NCBI GenBank assembly: GCA_012729095.1
Contig: JAAYDU010000044.1
Span: 1-54,272, forward strand
Length of the DNA: 54,272 nucleotides
Reading direction: 5' to 3'
Source: Methanobacteriota archaeon
GTDB taxonomy: Archaea; Thermoplasmatota; Thermoplasmata; Methanomassiliicoccales; UBA472
Part shown: positions 25,327 through 33,933 of the stretch, piece after piece
How the letters are laid out: each line of letters opens with the position of its first letter
Position numbering within the stretch: the stretch's first letter is position 1
Notes under the pieces: generated by a model
The model's input: only the letters and a program-made list of their open reading frames with translations
The model's database searches: none
What the model was told of the DNA's origin: nothing
Position numbers and translations under genes: made by a program

Positions 25327-26781
25327 GTGGACTACACAGCATTGTATCCCGAGATAATAGTGGCCCTGTTCGCGCTGGCATTGCCCGCGGTCAACCTGCT
25401 GCTCAAGGACAACCGGTTCCTGGCCGCGGTCTCGTTGGCAGGCCTAGGCCTGTCCATGTTGTCCGTGCTCATGTACTTCCTGGATGATATGGGCCCCATA
25501 GCGTTCGACAATGGACTGATGGTGCTGGACGACTTCAGCGCGCTGTTCATGATGGTGTTCCTCTCCGTGGCCTTCCTGGTCATACTGGCCTCGTCCCGGT
25601 CCATCGAGGGCGAAAAGCATGTCGCGGAGTACTACTCGCTGGTATTGCTGGCGACCGTCGGCATGATGCTGGTGGCCTCCGCCACGGACCTGTTCGTGCT
25701 GTATGTAGGCATAGAGATCACCAGCCTGTCCTCGTATGCTCTGGTGGCCTTCCGCAAGAAGGACATAAGGGGCACGGAGGCGGCCACGAAGTACTTCATC
25801 TTCGGCGGCATCTCATCTGCCTTCACCCTGTTCGGCATATCACTGATATACGGGCTCACTGGGACCACCAGCTTCGAGGAGATCGGAGCTTTGGTCGGAA
25901 CCCTGGAGGAGTACAAGGAAATGCTGTGGATGGCACTGGTCATGGTCATAGTGGGCTTCGGCTTCAAGGTGGCCATGGTGCCGTTCCATTCCTGGGCACC
26001 TGACGTGTACGATGGCGCTCCCACGACCATCACCGCCATGCTAGCCGCGGGCTCCAAGAAGATGGGTTTCGTAGCCATGTTCAAGTTCTTCCTCATAGCC
26101 ATGTTGGCCATCAAGGCCGACTGGGAGATCGTGGTGGCGATGCTTGCCATCATCACCATGACCGTGGGGAACCTTGCGGCCCTGAACCAGACAAGCATCA
26201 AGAGGATGCTCGCCTACTCCAGCATAGCCCAGGCCGGTTACATACTGATCGCGGTGGCGGTGGGAACAGAGTTCGCGCTGACCGGGGGCATATTCCACAT
26301 AATGACCCATGCCTTCATGAAGGGTGGCGCGTTCATTGTCGTCGCGACACTGGCCACCGTGGCCATCGGGGAGAGGATAGCGGACTACAAGGGACTGGCC
26401 AAGAGGTCGAACTTCATGGCCTTCTCCATGACCGTGCTGCTCTTCTCGCTAGCGGGAATACCGCCCTTGGCCGGTTTCGCCAGCAAGGTCGTGCTGTTCT
26501 CCTCGCCGATAATGGGCACCGTGCAGGGCGCGGAGTGGATGGTCTGGCTGTCCGTGGCAGGAATAATCAACAGCGCCATATCCCTGTACTACTACGCCCG
26601 CGTGGTCAAGTACATGTACGTGGACGAGCTGGAAGAGGGAGCCCCGTCCGAGAAGCTGAAACTGCCCAAGGCCATGGCCGCCGCGGTGGCCATATGCGTG
26701 GTGGCTGTGATCGGCATCGGCGTGTTCCCCGAGTACTTCATACAGTTTTGCCAGGACGCCGCCCAGGCCCTTTTCGCCTGA
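25327..26781 (+). CDS. fpoN: Fpo/complex I subunit N (NuoN homologue)
   Basis: A 484-residue antiporter-like subunit and the last gene of the operon. It shows FHSWAPDVYDGAPTTITAML and the glutamate of YVGIEITSLSSYAL. The start codon is GTG immediately after the fpoM stop. No fpoO or fpoF follows; a T-run lies just downstream. Confidence 0.96.
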   Translation: MDYTALYPEIIVALFALALPAVNLLLKDNRFLAAVSLAGLGLSMLSVLMYFLDDMGPIAFDNGLMVLDDFSALFMMVFLSVAFLVILASSRSIEGEKHVAEYYSLVLLATVGMMLVASATDLFVLYVGIEITSLSSYALVAFRKKDIRGTEAATKYFIFGGISSAFTLFGISLIYGLTGTTSFEEIGALVGTLEEYKEMLWMALVMVIVGFGFKVAMVPFHSWAPDVYDGAPTTITAMLAAGSKKMGFVAMFKFFLIAMLAIKADWEIVVAMLAIITMTVGNLAALNQTSIKRMLAYSSIAQAGYILIAVAVGTEFALTGGIFHIMTHAFMKGGAFIVVATLATVAIGERIADYKGLAKRSNFMAFSMTVLLFSLAGIPPLAGFASKVVLFSSPIMGTVQGAEWMVWLSVAGIINSAISLYYYARVVKYMYVDELEEGAPSEKLKLPKAMAAAVAICVVAVIGIGVFPEYFIQFCQDAAQALFA

Positions 26782-26802
26782 AAAACCCTTTCCCATCTCC
26801 CA

Positions 26803-26809
26803 TTTTTTT
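26803..26809 (+). terminator. poly-T terminator of the fpo operon
   Basis: Seven T residues (CATTTTTTTATC) occur 22 bases after the fpoN stop. Archaeal polymerase stops at such tracts without needing a hairpin, and the next gene has its own promoter. Confidence 0.6.
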
Positions 26810-26860
26810 ATCAACTGGCGCACACGCTGGATTTTTCAGTTTTAAAAGGCCAGTAACGGT

Positions 26861-26876
26861 TAAGTATAAATTTATC
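26861..26876 (+). promoter_or_regulatory. TATA-type promoter of the prenyl synthase gene
   Basis: TAAGTATAAATTTATC has its core GTATAAAT about 23 bases before the ATG at 26891. It closely resembles the element at 2178-2195, including the flanking GTTAAG. Confidence 0.65.
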
Positions 26877-26890
26877 ATATCGAGCGAACG

Positions 26891-27853
26891 ATGTCTCAGA
26901 GCTGGGATTCCTCTATAAAGGATGAGCTTCAGATGGTGGAACTGGAGATCCACCGCAGCATTCGCTCTGAGCAGCCAGTTCTGACCGAGATATGCGGTTA
27001 CGTGATCTCGTCCGGAGGCAAGCGCATGCGCCCCGGGGTCACCATACTGTCCTATCTGGCTTCCGGGGGAAAGGATGTCAGCGAGGCCATCAAGATCGCC
27101 GCGGCCTTCGAGATGATACACTCCGCCACCTTGATACACGATGACATAAACGACCGTTCCGAGAAGCGCAGAGGGCGCCTCTCCGCCTACAAGAAGTTCG
27201 GCCTGCAGCAGGCACTGGTCAGCGGGGACTTCCTGTTCGTAAAGGCCTTCGCCATAGGCGGGTTCTTCAACGAGGAGATAGTCAGCCTCGTGGCGGAAGC
27301 GTGCACGGCCATAGCCGAGAGCGAGATCGTGCAGTTCGAAAAGGAGGGCGAGATCGCCCCTCTGGACGTCTACCTGGGCATAATCGAGGGCAAGACCGCC
27401 AAGCCCATCATGGCCGGGGCCCGCATCGGCGCATACCTGGCGAAGGCCTCTCCGGAGCGCATACATGCCATGGGCGAGTACGGTTTGAACATAGGGATGG
27501 CCTTCCAGATAGTCGATGACATACTGGACATAGTGGGTACCGAAAGCTCACTGGGCAAACCTAGGATGGTGGACTTCTACGAGGGCAAGGCAACCCTGCC
27601 TTTGATACACGCCATGGAAGACCCTGAGGTGGGTCAGCGCATCTCCCAGCTCTTCCACAGCAAGGTCAAGGGCAATGAGGACATCGAGGAGGTCTTCTCC
27701 CTGATATCCAGAACGGACGCGGTCGAGAGGTCCAAGGAGAAGGCCAAGGAGTACGCCGAGAAGGCAATTAAGGCCCTGGAAGGCCTTCCAGATTCGGAGC
27801 ACCGGACGGGCCTTCGGCGATTGGCGGCAAAGGTGGTCGACCGCAACTACTGA
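26891..27853 (+). CDS. polyprenyl diphosphate synthase (geranylgeranyl-type)
   Basis: A 320-residue trans-prenyltransferase that extends allylic diphosphates with isopentenyl diphosphate to make the chains of archaeal membrane lipids. The first aspartate-rich motif is DDIND at 84-88 and the second DDILD at 209-213. The residue five before the first motif is Ala79, a small residue, which in this family fits products of C20 or longer (inference). It is followed after 22 bases by a reductase of the same lipid pathway. Confidence 0.94.
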   Translation: MSQSWDSSIKDELQMVELEIHRSIRSEQPVLTEICGYVISSGGKRMRPGVTILSYLASGGKDVSEAIKIAAAFEMIHSATLIHDDINDRSEKRRGRLSAYKKFGLQQALVSGDFLFVKAFAIGGFFNEEIVSLVAEACTAIAESEIVQFEKEGEIAPLDVYLGIIEGKTAKPIMAGARIGAYLAKASPERIHAMGEYGLNIGMAFQIVDDILDIVGTESSLGKPRMVDFYEGKATLPLIHAMEDPEVGQRISQLFHSKVKGNEDIEEVFSLISRTDAVERSKEKAKEYAEKAIKALEGLPDSEHRTGLRRLAAKVVDRNY

Positions 27854-27875
27854 GCCATCGTTCGAGGTGAATCAA

Positions 27876-28964
27876 ATGGTCAAAGAGCTTAGTTACGACA
27901 TAGTGGTGGTAGGGGCCGGTCCCGCCGGGTCCACCACGGCACGCTTCGCTGCGGAGGCCGGAGCCAACGTCCTGGTACTCGAGAGGCGGTCCAAGGTAGG
28001 CGTTCCGGTGCGCTGCGGCGAGCTCATGCCAGACCTGAAGGAGATGAGCGACATCTTTCCCATGGCCGGGGACATGAGCGACATTTTCGATGTGCCTTCC
28101 GACCTGATATCCCTCAACTTCGACACCATTCGCATTTTCTCCCCTAAGAACACCAGGTACGAGGTGCCCTTTTCGGGATACACCACCGACCGCGACCGTC
28201 TGGACCAGTTCTTCGCCTCTCAGGCCGTCAAGGCCGGGGCGGAGGTCATGACCGGGCAGAGGGTGGTCAAGGTCGAAGAGGGCATGGTGCATACTGATGA
28301 CCTTTCGGTACATGCCAAGGTCATCGTGGGCGCCGACGGTCCTCTCTCCCTGGTCGGCAAGGCCTTCAGGCTGGACCGCTCTGCGGACCTGTGTCCCGCC
28401 GTGACCGTGCAAGTGCCCGGAGAGTTCGAGCCGGTGCCTGAGATGTACTTCGGCACGGTGGCGCCGGGCGGATACGCGTGGGTGATCCCCAAGAAAGGAT
28501 GCGCCAACGTGGGACTGGGCGTCTCAAGGAAGTTCGCCAAGATGACCGTCGGCGAGTACTTCGACGGCTTCGTAAGGTTCAGGGGGCTCGAGACAGGAAA
28601 GCCGGAAGGCAAGGTCGTCCCTATGTCCAGCCCTGTGAAGCGCACCGTTTCCGGGCAGGCGATGATAGTCGGTGACGCCGCCGGTCAGGTGATGGCCGTC
28701 AATGGCGGGGGCATACCCATGGCCCGCATAACCGGAAAGGTTGCCGGAACGGTCGCTGCCGCGAACGTGTTGAAGGGCACCTCCCTGTCCGAGTATGAAA
28801 GGGAATGGCGCCGTCAGGTGTTCAAGCCCCTGCGCACCGCCGCGCGCACCAAGGTGCTAGCGGAACTGTGCTTCGGCAGCGTGTGGCGAACGGAAACGGC
28901 AATGAAGGTTCTAGGTCCTCGCAGGATGAACAACCTGATCCGCTGCCGCCCTATATTCCCCTAG
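27876..28964 (+). CDS. geranylgeranyl reductase family FAD protein
   Basis: A 362-residue FAD enzyme. The dinucleotide fold VVGAGPAGSTTARFAAEAGA is at about 11-30, the second FAD motif is MIVGDAAGQVMAVNGGGI, and the catalytic-domain pattern YAWVIPKKG is present. In archaea these enzymes saturate the isoprenoid chains of ether lipids. It is somewhat shorter than typical digeranylgeranylglycerophospholipid reductases, so another prenyl substrate is possible. ATG 27876 is chosen because GAGGTGA precedes it. It converges with the radical SAM gene, with a four-base overlap. Confidence 0.85.
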   Translation: MVKELSYDIVVVGAGPAGSTTARFAAEAGANVLVLERRSKVGVPVRCGELMPDLKEMSDIFPMAGDMSDIFDVPSDLISLNFDTIRIFSPKNTRYEVPFSGYTTDRDRLDQFFASQAVKAGAEVMTGQRVVKVEEGMVHTDDLSVHAKVIVGADGPLSLVGKAFRLDRSADLCPAVTVQVPGEFEPVPEMYFGTVAPGGYAWVIPKKGCANVGLGVSRKFAKMTVGEYFDGFVRFRGLETGKPEGKVVPMSSPVKRTVSGQAMIVGDAAGQVMAVNGGGIPMARITGKVAGTVAAANVLKGTSLSEYEREWRRQVFKPLRTAARTKVLAELCFGSVWRTETAMKVLGPRRMNNLIRCRPIFP

Positions 28965-30673
28965 ACGCCCCTCAATATGGCCCAGGCGGCCCGGGGAACG
29001 CTTCTTATCAGCCCTTTCGCGGACCACTCCATCTCCCGCTTGTGGGTGATGGTGCTCTCCATCAGTTCCTCGGAACGCCTCTGCAGTTCCTGGAAGGCCT
29101 TTGCCTTCTCATCGGGGTCTGTGATAACCATGGCCGCATCGACGCGCTTCATCATGTCCGCCGCGTCCGCCGATCGTTTGAGCCGGTAATCCAGTTCCAC
29201 CTTGTCGATCAGGCCGCACTCGAACCTGGCCTTGTTGATGGCGTCCGCGGCCTCGTAGCTGACCTCGGCGATGTCGTCCCTGGTCATCCATTTCGTTTCG
29301 TACGAGAGCACGTGCTTCCAGGATGGCGAGGTCAATCGGGCGCGATGCTCCTCCAGGGTCCTCGCCAACGATATGTATCCGAAACGCTCGGGATCCTCGA
29401 AGGCCAGGGAGGCCGGGTCAAGGAAGGGCGCGAGCGGGGAGATGAAGACGCAGAGCCGGGGGTCCTTGTCCGCGGCGAGGTACAGCTGCTTGGCGTACTC
29501 CGCGCTCTTCACGGCCGACTCCCTGGTCTGCTTGGGAAGGCCTATCATGAAGAACACGTCGAATCTTTCCGCCCCATACTTCAGGGCGTTCTTTATCGAG
29601 GCCTCCAGCTCCTCGTTGGAGTACCTTCGGCCCAGGGCCTCGCGCACCTCGGGATCGTGCGAGTCCGGTGAGATCTCCACGGCGAACCCCTTGGTGTGGG
29701 TGGAAGCCAATCTGTAGAACTCCTCGTCGGGAGGGGTGAAGAACTCGAACACCAGGGAGTTCGTCACGCCCAGGCGCTTGACCTCCGTGAAGAAGCGCTT
29801 CATGTAGTCCTTGCCGCCCCTCCGAGGGTCGCCGACGATGAACGTCGGCGCTTTGATGTACTGCTGAATGTTATGGACGTCCTGGGCCAGTTTCTCCGGC
29901 GAGCGGAATGCGGGCTTCTGCCGGTTGAGGAACTTGTGCATAGCCGGGCAGGAGCCGCCGCAGACCGTGCAGTTGAGGTGGCAGCCCTTGATGGAGAACA
30001 CCATGGTTATCGGGTACCTGTCCCAGTCCTTGAACGGCTTGTGGCCTTCCAGGTCCCTGTGGCGAATGACCGAGCGGACTATCCAACCGTAATCCACGTC
30101 CTGATAGTCCAAGCTTTCCGGGACGTAGGTGACGGGATTGTGATGCTCCCCTCCCTCGTCCTTCCAGCTCAGGTTGGGGACCTGTTCCAGGGGCGTCCCG
30201 TCCTTCAGGGCGGCCATCAGCTGCCTCAAAGGCTCCTCGGTAGAATCGCCCTTCATTATCATGTCGACCTGCGGGTATCCCAGCAGCTCCTCGTGATAGT
30301 AGGTGGAGGAGAAACCTCCGAAGAGCACCTTGGACTCCGGGTGAAGCTTCCTTATCAGCTTGGCGATCTCCAGCGCCCCGTGGGCGTGGGGCAGCCAATG
30401 AAGGTCGATGCCGAACACCTTGGCCTTGAGCTTGGATAAAAGCTTCTCGACGTCCAGCTTGCGGTCGTTGAGCATCATGCTAGCCAGGTTCACGATGCGC
30501 ACCTTGAACCCGTTATTGGCCAGGTGAGAGGCCATGGAGGTGAAACCGAAAGGATACATCTCGAAGACCGGGGTGGAGGGGACCATATCGCTCACCGGTC
30601 CGTAGAACAGGAACTCCTTTCTGAAGTCGTAAACGCTCGGCGCGTGCAGGAATATGATGTCCTCTTTGCTCAT
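28961..30673 (-). CDS. B12-binding-domain radical SAM protein
   Basis: A 570-residue protein. The N-terminal part (about 1-165) resembles a B12-binding Rossmann domain (FGFTSMASHLANNGFKVRIV, then LFGGFSSTYYHEELL). The radical SAM domain has CxxxCxxC at Cys231, 235 and 238, followed by GGSCPA. It resembles the archaeal B12/radical SAM group typified by Thermoplasma Ta0216, whose reactions are mostly unknown; some related enzymes modify membrane lipids. The neighbours (prenyl synthase, geranylgeranyl reductase, UppS) make a lipid substrate plausible. ATG 30673 is preferred over GTG 30691. Confidence 0.82.
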   Translation of the reverse strand: MSKEDIIFLHAPSVYDFRKEFLFYGPVSDMVPSTPVFEMYPFGFTSMASHLANNGFKVRIVNLASMMLNDRKLDVEKLLSKLKAKVFGIDLHWLPHAHGALEIAKLIRKLHPESKVLFGGFSSTYYHEELLGYPQVDMIMKGDSTEEPLRQLMAALKDGTPLEQVPNLSWKDEGGEHHNPVTYVPESLDYQDVDYGWIVRSVIRHRDLEGHKPFKDWDRYPITMVFSIKGCHLNCTVCGGSCPAMHKFLNRQKPAFRSPEKLAQDVHNIQQYIKAPTFIVGDPRRGGKDYMKRFFTEVKRLGVTNSLVFEFFTPPDEEFYRLASTHTKGFAVEISPDSHDPEVREALGRRYSNEELEASIKNALKYGAERFDVFFMIGLPKQTRESAVKSAEYAKQLYLAADKDPRLCVFISPLAPFLDPASLAFEDPERFGYISLARTLEEHRARLTSPSWKHVLSYETKWMTRDDIAEVSYEAADAINKARFECGLIDKVELDYRLKRSADAADMMKRVDAAMVITDPDEKAKAFQELQRRSEELMESTITHKREMEWSAKGLIRSVPRAAWAILRGV

Positions 30674-30705
30674 ACCTATGCTCACTGGCACGTTGAGATG
30701 ATCGG

Positions 30706-30717
30706 ATATATTTAAAT
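30706..30717 (-). promoter_or_regulatory. TATA box of the radical SAM gene
   Basis: On the minus strand this reads ATTTAAATATAT, lying between the UppS stop and the radical SAM start. It gives the radical SAM gene its own transcript with a leader of roughly 14 bases to ATG 30673. Confidence 0.6.
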
Positions 30718-30727
30718 TGCGTCCTTG

Positions 30728-31510
30728 TCACTTGCCGAAGCGCCGCTGCCTGGCCTGGTAAGTGCGTATCGCTCGCATGAAATCCACCTTGCGAAATCCC
30801 GGCCAGAAAACGTCGGTGAAGTACAGTTCGGAGTAGGCAAGCTGCCAAAGCAGGAAGTTGGACACCCGCTCCTCGCCGGAGGTGCGAAGCACCAGGTCGG
30901 GGTCCTTGAAATCAGCGGTGTACAGGTAGCTGGAAACGGTCCTCTCGTCGATATCGTCGACCGCCAGCTCGCCATCCTTGACCTTGGAGGCGATGCGCTT
31001 GATGGCAGAGATCATCTCCTGCCGGCTGCCGTAGGCCAGGGCTATGTTGTAATAATAGCTGTCATAGTCCTTTGTACGTTCCTCGGCCACTTCTATCGCC
31101 TTGATCACATTCTCCGGGAGCAGCTCGCGCTGACCTAGCACGGTGACCTTGATACGGTTGCGGTGGATCCGCTGGTCGTCCGCCAGTTTAAGGAAGCTCT
31201 CTTCGAACAGGGACATGAGGTAATGCACCTCGTTCTCGTCCCGGTTGAGGTTCTCGGTCGAGAACGCATAGACGGTGAGGACCTTGATCCCCATCTCCCG
31301 GCACCATTCCATCACCTCCTCCAGCTTGTCCTTGCCTTTGACGTGACCCTCGTGCACGGCCAGCCCTATCTCCTGGGCGAAGCGGCGGTTCCCGTCCATG
31401 ATGATGGCCACATGCTCAGGGATGGCCCCCTCCATCACCTCCTTGAACAGCCGCTTCTCATACGTCTGGTAAGCGGTGTTCGCTATGACGCGGGTGATCT
31501 CGTTGGACAT
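30728..31510 (-). CDS. uppS: cis-prenyltransferase, UppS family
   Basis: A 260-residue cis-prenyl chain elongating enzyme that makes the polyprenyl carrier for glycan assembly. The diphosphate-binding motif IIMDGNRRFA holds Asp39. VLTVYAFSTENLNR and the C-terminal DLVLRTSGEERVSNFLLWQL are the other family blocks, all intact. It lies 28 bases downstream of the marker-11-like gene and is probably cotranscribed with it. Confidence 0.95.
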   Translation of the reverse strand: MSNEITRVIANTAYQTYEKRLFKEVMEGAIPEHVAIIMDGNRRFAQEIGLAVHEGHVKGKDKLEEVMEWCREMGIKVLTVYAFSTENLNRDENEVHYLMSLFEESFLKLADDQRIHRNRIKVTVLGQRELLPENVIKAIEVAEERTKDYDSYYYNIALAYGSRQEMISAIKRIASKVKDGELAVDDIDERTVSSYLYTADFKDPDLVLRTSGEERVSNFLLWQLAYSELYFTDVFWPGFRKVDFMRAIRTYQARQRRFGK

Positions 31511-31538
31511 CAGGGCTACCTATCCGATCGACCATAAT

Positions 31539-32492
31539 CTAACTTTCGAAGTCTTCAGGGAGCCCGGCGGCCTTAACGCCCAGGTCGAAGCACCCGATGG
31601 CAGCCACCGCTCCGATGGTACCACGGCTGCCGGTGATGTCTATCACCTTGACGCCTGCTCGCTCGGCGACGTCGATCGCCTGTTGCGGCTCGTAGATGAC
31701 GCTCTTGGCCTTCCAACCATATTCCTCCAGCTCCTTGGGCACGCGCAGTCCCACCAGATAGGCCATGGTGGTCTCTGATGAATAGGTGTTCTTCCTGAAG
31801 GCCTCCTTGAAGTAGTCCAACAGTGCCGGGAGCTCGCTTTCCCTCACCGCAAAGCTCACCCCGGACGAGGAGCAGTTGGTGGTCTTCTGCGGTACGTTGG
31901 GATTGAGCTGTATGATCTTGTGCTTGAGGAAGGTGCCGACAGGGCACTCCCTGGCCACCTTGAGCATCATGGACCAGGAAGCGCCCTTGTCCTTGGTGTC
32001 CGTGTCGTCGACGGAGATTATGACCCGTATGAGCTTGGGGGTGATGACGGTCACCTCCACGGCGTGAGCGCCCCCTATCTTGACATCGTCCGGGTATTCC
32101 GTCTCAATGGTCCCCGGTCCCTGGGGCATGCACGCCCCGACACCCACGCTTGCTCCGGCCAGTCCCACCCAGGTGGTGCGGACCACATCCCCGTTCACCA
32201 CCAGGGAGCGCAGCCCCTGTCCTCCGACGTCCTTGGACGCCGGGCCGAAGTGAAGCTCCCCCTCGCCGATGATGGTGTCCATTATGATGGTGTTGCCCTC
32301 CACGGTGATGTTGGTTATGGCACCCCCGGCGCGCTTGCGATTGCAGGCGTCCCATTCCACAGGTCCCTTGGCCGAGCACTCCTCTATCACTTGGGCCACG
32401 CCGTTCTTCTCGTCCACCAGCGTGAACACGCCTCGGCAGAACAACCTTCCATACTTTTCAGTGACCTCTTCCGGTTTGAGAACTTGCACCAT
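31539..32492 (-). CDS. methanogenesis marker protein 11-like, TiaS-related
   Basis: A 317-residue protein with the motif VDDTDTKDKGASW near residue 160, followed by LNPNVPQKTTNCSSSGVSFA and a C-terminal GSRGTIGAVAAIG. These blocks are shared with the tRNA-Ile2 agmatinylcytidine synthetase TiaS. The TTNC and KGASW variants fit the group described as methanogenesis marker 11, reported almost only in methanogens. Its biochemical role is unknown. The call is from memory of motifs, so family assignment needs a profile search. It seems to head an operon with uppS. Confidence 0.68.
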   Translation of the reverse strand: MVQVLKPEEVTEKYGRLFCRGVFTLVDEKNGVAQVIEECSAKGPVEWDACNRKRAGGAITNITVEGNTIIMDTIIGEGELHFGPASKDVGGQGLRSLVVNGDVVRTTWVGLAGASVGVGACMPQGPGTIETEYPDDVKIGGAHAVEVTVITPKLIRVIISVDDTDTKDKGASWSMMLKVARECPVGTFLKHKIIQLNPNVPQKTTNCSSSGVSFAVRESELPALLDYFKEAFRKNTYSSETTMAYLVGLRVPKELEEYGWKAKSVIYEPQQAIDVAERAGVKVIDITGSRGTIGAVAAIGCFDLGVKAAGLPEDFES

Positions 32493-32535
32493 GATTACAT
32501 CCCTTGGTTCATTTGAAGGAGGTGAATGGATAATG

Positions 32536-33405
32536 TTACGGCTTATTTAGGTTTGCCAGGCCGAAGGTCGCATAACGCGAGGGAACGTTGGACATCTCCA
32601 GTATGATCGTTCTCCCGTCCCGCAGGCGGTAAAATAGCCACTTCCCCTTGCAGCCAAGGACCTCGCCGCGATGCCTTCCGGCCACCTGGGCGAAGGAGGC
32701 GTTCGACGGATCGTAGGGAAGGAGCGGGTACCTGTCCAGCATGATGACCGGACCCGGGTCGGAAACCGATCCGTCCAGCGGTGAGAGGAGTTCATCAAGC
32801 CTATCCTGGTACGATCCCCGGTCCTTGGCGGCGCCCTGTGCCTTAAGGAACGATGTCCTTCGCACCCACTGCGTGGCGCCCATTTCCTTGGACAGCCGGT
32901 TCTCCGCCTCCCTGGCCGCTTTTCGGTTAGGGTAACTGCCAAGCTTGGCCACGGCGTCCGCCCCCTGTTCCACCGCCCGCTCCATGAACCTGGTGGAAAG
33001 GGTCATGCCCACCTTGATAAGGTCCCCGTAGAAAGCGGCGTACACGTGATGCTCCCTGGCGCATATCTCCCCGCCCCTTTCCCGGCAGCGCTCGTTCGTT
33101 CTGTGCACTCCGTCGCACTCCGGTTCGAACACGCAGCTCTGTACCGGTATCCAGGTGGATGCGCACAAGGGGCACTGGTCGAACTGTCCTGACACCACGT
33201 TCCGCATCTTGCACGGTTCGTACCTACCGTCCACGAACGAGCCCACGCATCGCCTGGTCTCAGAGAGCGTGAGGTCAAGACGTTCGCCGGGCCGGAACTC
33301 CTCCCCCATCTCCCTGACCTCATCGGCCTTGAGGTCATGCACGAGCAAGGCTGGCCTGAAACCCTCCCATCTCCAGGAGATCGCATGGTGGTCGAATGCC
33401 GTCAT
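32536..33405 (-). CDS. DUF2797-like zinc-binding protein
   Basis: A 289-residue protein with cysteine pairs in the first half (DQCPLCAS, CVFEPEC, ERCRERGGEICA) and a central block HHVYAAFYGDLIKVGMTLST with ERAVEQGADAVAKLG, which matches the DUF2797 pattern. That block looks like a GIY-YIG fold, but the function of the family is unknown. Start is uncertain: ATG 33405 and ATG 33420 both fit, and TATA-like elements lie at 33418-33427 and 33467-33477 on the minus strand. Confidence 0.75.
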   Translation of the reverse strand: MTAFDHHAISWRWEGFRPALLVHDLKADEVREMGEEFRPGERLDLTLSETRRCVGSFVDGRYEPCKMRNVVSGQFDQCPLCASTWIPVQSCVFEPECDGVHRTNERCRERGGEICAREHHVYAAFYGDLIKVGMTLSTRFMERAVEQGADAVAKLGSYPNRKAAREAENRLSKEMGATQWVRRTSFLKAQGAAKDRGSYQDRLDELLSPLDGSVSDPGPVIMLDRYPLLPYDPSNASFAQVAGRHRGEVLGCKGKWLFYRLRDGRTIILEMSNVPSRYATFGLANLNKP

Positions 33406-33550
33406 GCCCCTTCGGCGCATTATACTGTCCGCCGTTTCGAACACGAAATCCCGAAACGAGGAACGCCGATTTAAGCATGACCGGGGGTTCGTTGAACGTG
33501 GAAGCATGGCCGAACGAGGCGTATCAAAAATGAAACAGCACCAATAACCG

Positions 33551-33559
33551 TTTTATATG
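33551..33559 (+). promoter_or_regulatory. TATA box of the small membrane protein gene
   Basis: TTTTATATG is about 30 bases before the ATG at 33585. A second AT element (GGTATATCTT, 33561-33570) is nearer and could be used instead. Confidence 0.55.
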
Positions 33560-33584
33560 AGGTATATCTTCTTTAGTAAACATA

Positions 33585-33854
33585 ATGTCAATAATAACTG
33601 TAAGTGCAGCTACTACAGCGGCGGCGAGCAGCGCCGTGTCGATAACCACCGCTATCAGCGTTGGCATCGGCGGAGCGCTCATAGCAGTGCTGCTGATCAT
33701 GCTGCTCTCCTCCAGGGAGCTCATATCCGCTTCCAACAAGGGCTCCAAGAAGGTCCTGGCGACCCTAGACTCGGCCATAGTGCCACTGCTCGTGGTGTTC
33801 TCCCTGACCATTGTGTTCCAGGTCCTGGAGATCGTGGGCACCATCAGCGTCTGA
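33585..33854 (+). CDS. small two-helix membrane protein, function unknown
   Basis: An 89-residue protein. A serine, alanine and threonine-rich N-terminus leads into a first hydrophobic helix (ISVGIGGALIAVLLIMLL). A polar loop with SRELISASNKGSKK follows, then a second helix (IVPLLVVFSLTIVFQVLEIV). It is a single-gene unit with its own TATA box and a downstream T7 tract, which suggests that it is well expressed. I do not recognise a family. Confidence 0.78.
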   Translation: MSIITVSAATTAAASSAVSITTAISVGIGGALIAVLLIMLLSSRELISASNKGSKKVLATLDSAIVPLLVVFSLTIVFQVLEIVGTISV

Positions 33855-33870
33855 ACCTCTCGTTCAGCGC

Positions 33871-33877
33871 TTTTTTT
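33871..33877 (+). terminator. poly-T terminator of the small membrane protein gene
   Basis: Seven T residues follow GCGC 17 bases after the stop codon at 33854. Confidence 0.6.
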
Positions 33878-33891
33878 AATAGATGATAATA

Positions 33892-33922
33892 CTGGCGGTG
33901 CTCTTTTACCGCCAGCAAAAAA
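33892..33922 (-). terminator. hairpin and T-tract after kptA
   Basis: CTGGCGGT (33892-33899) and ACCGCCAG (33908-33915) form a perfect 8-base stem with an 8-base loop. On the minus strand a six-T run (complement of 33917-33922) lies between the kptA stop and this stem. The order is T-run first and hairpin second, so the T-run is probably the stop signal and the stem may block read-through from either side. Confidence 0.5.
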
Positions 33923-33933
33923 GGTAATAGGTT

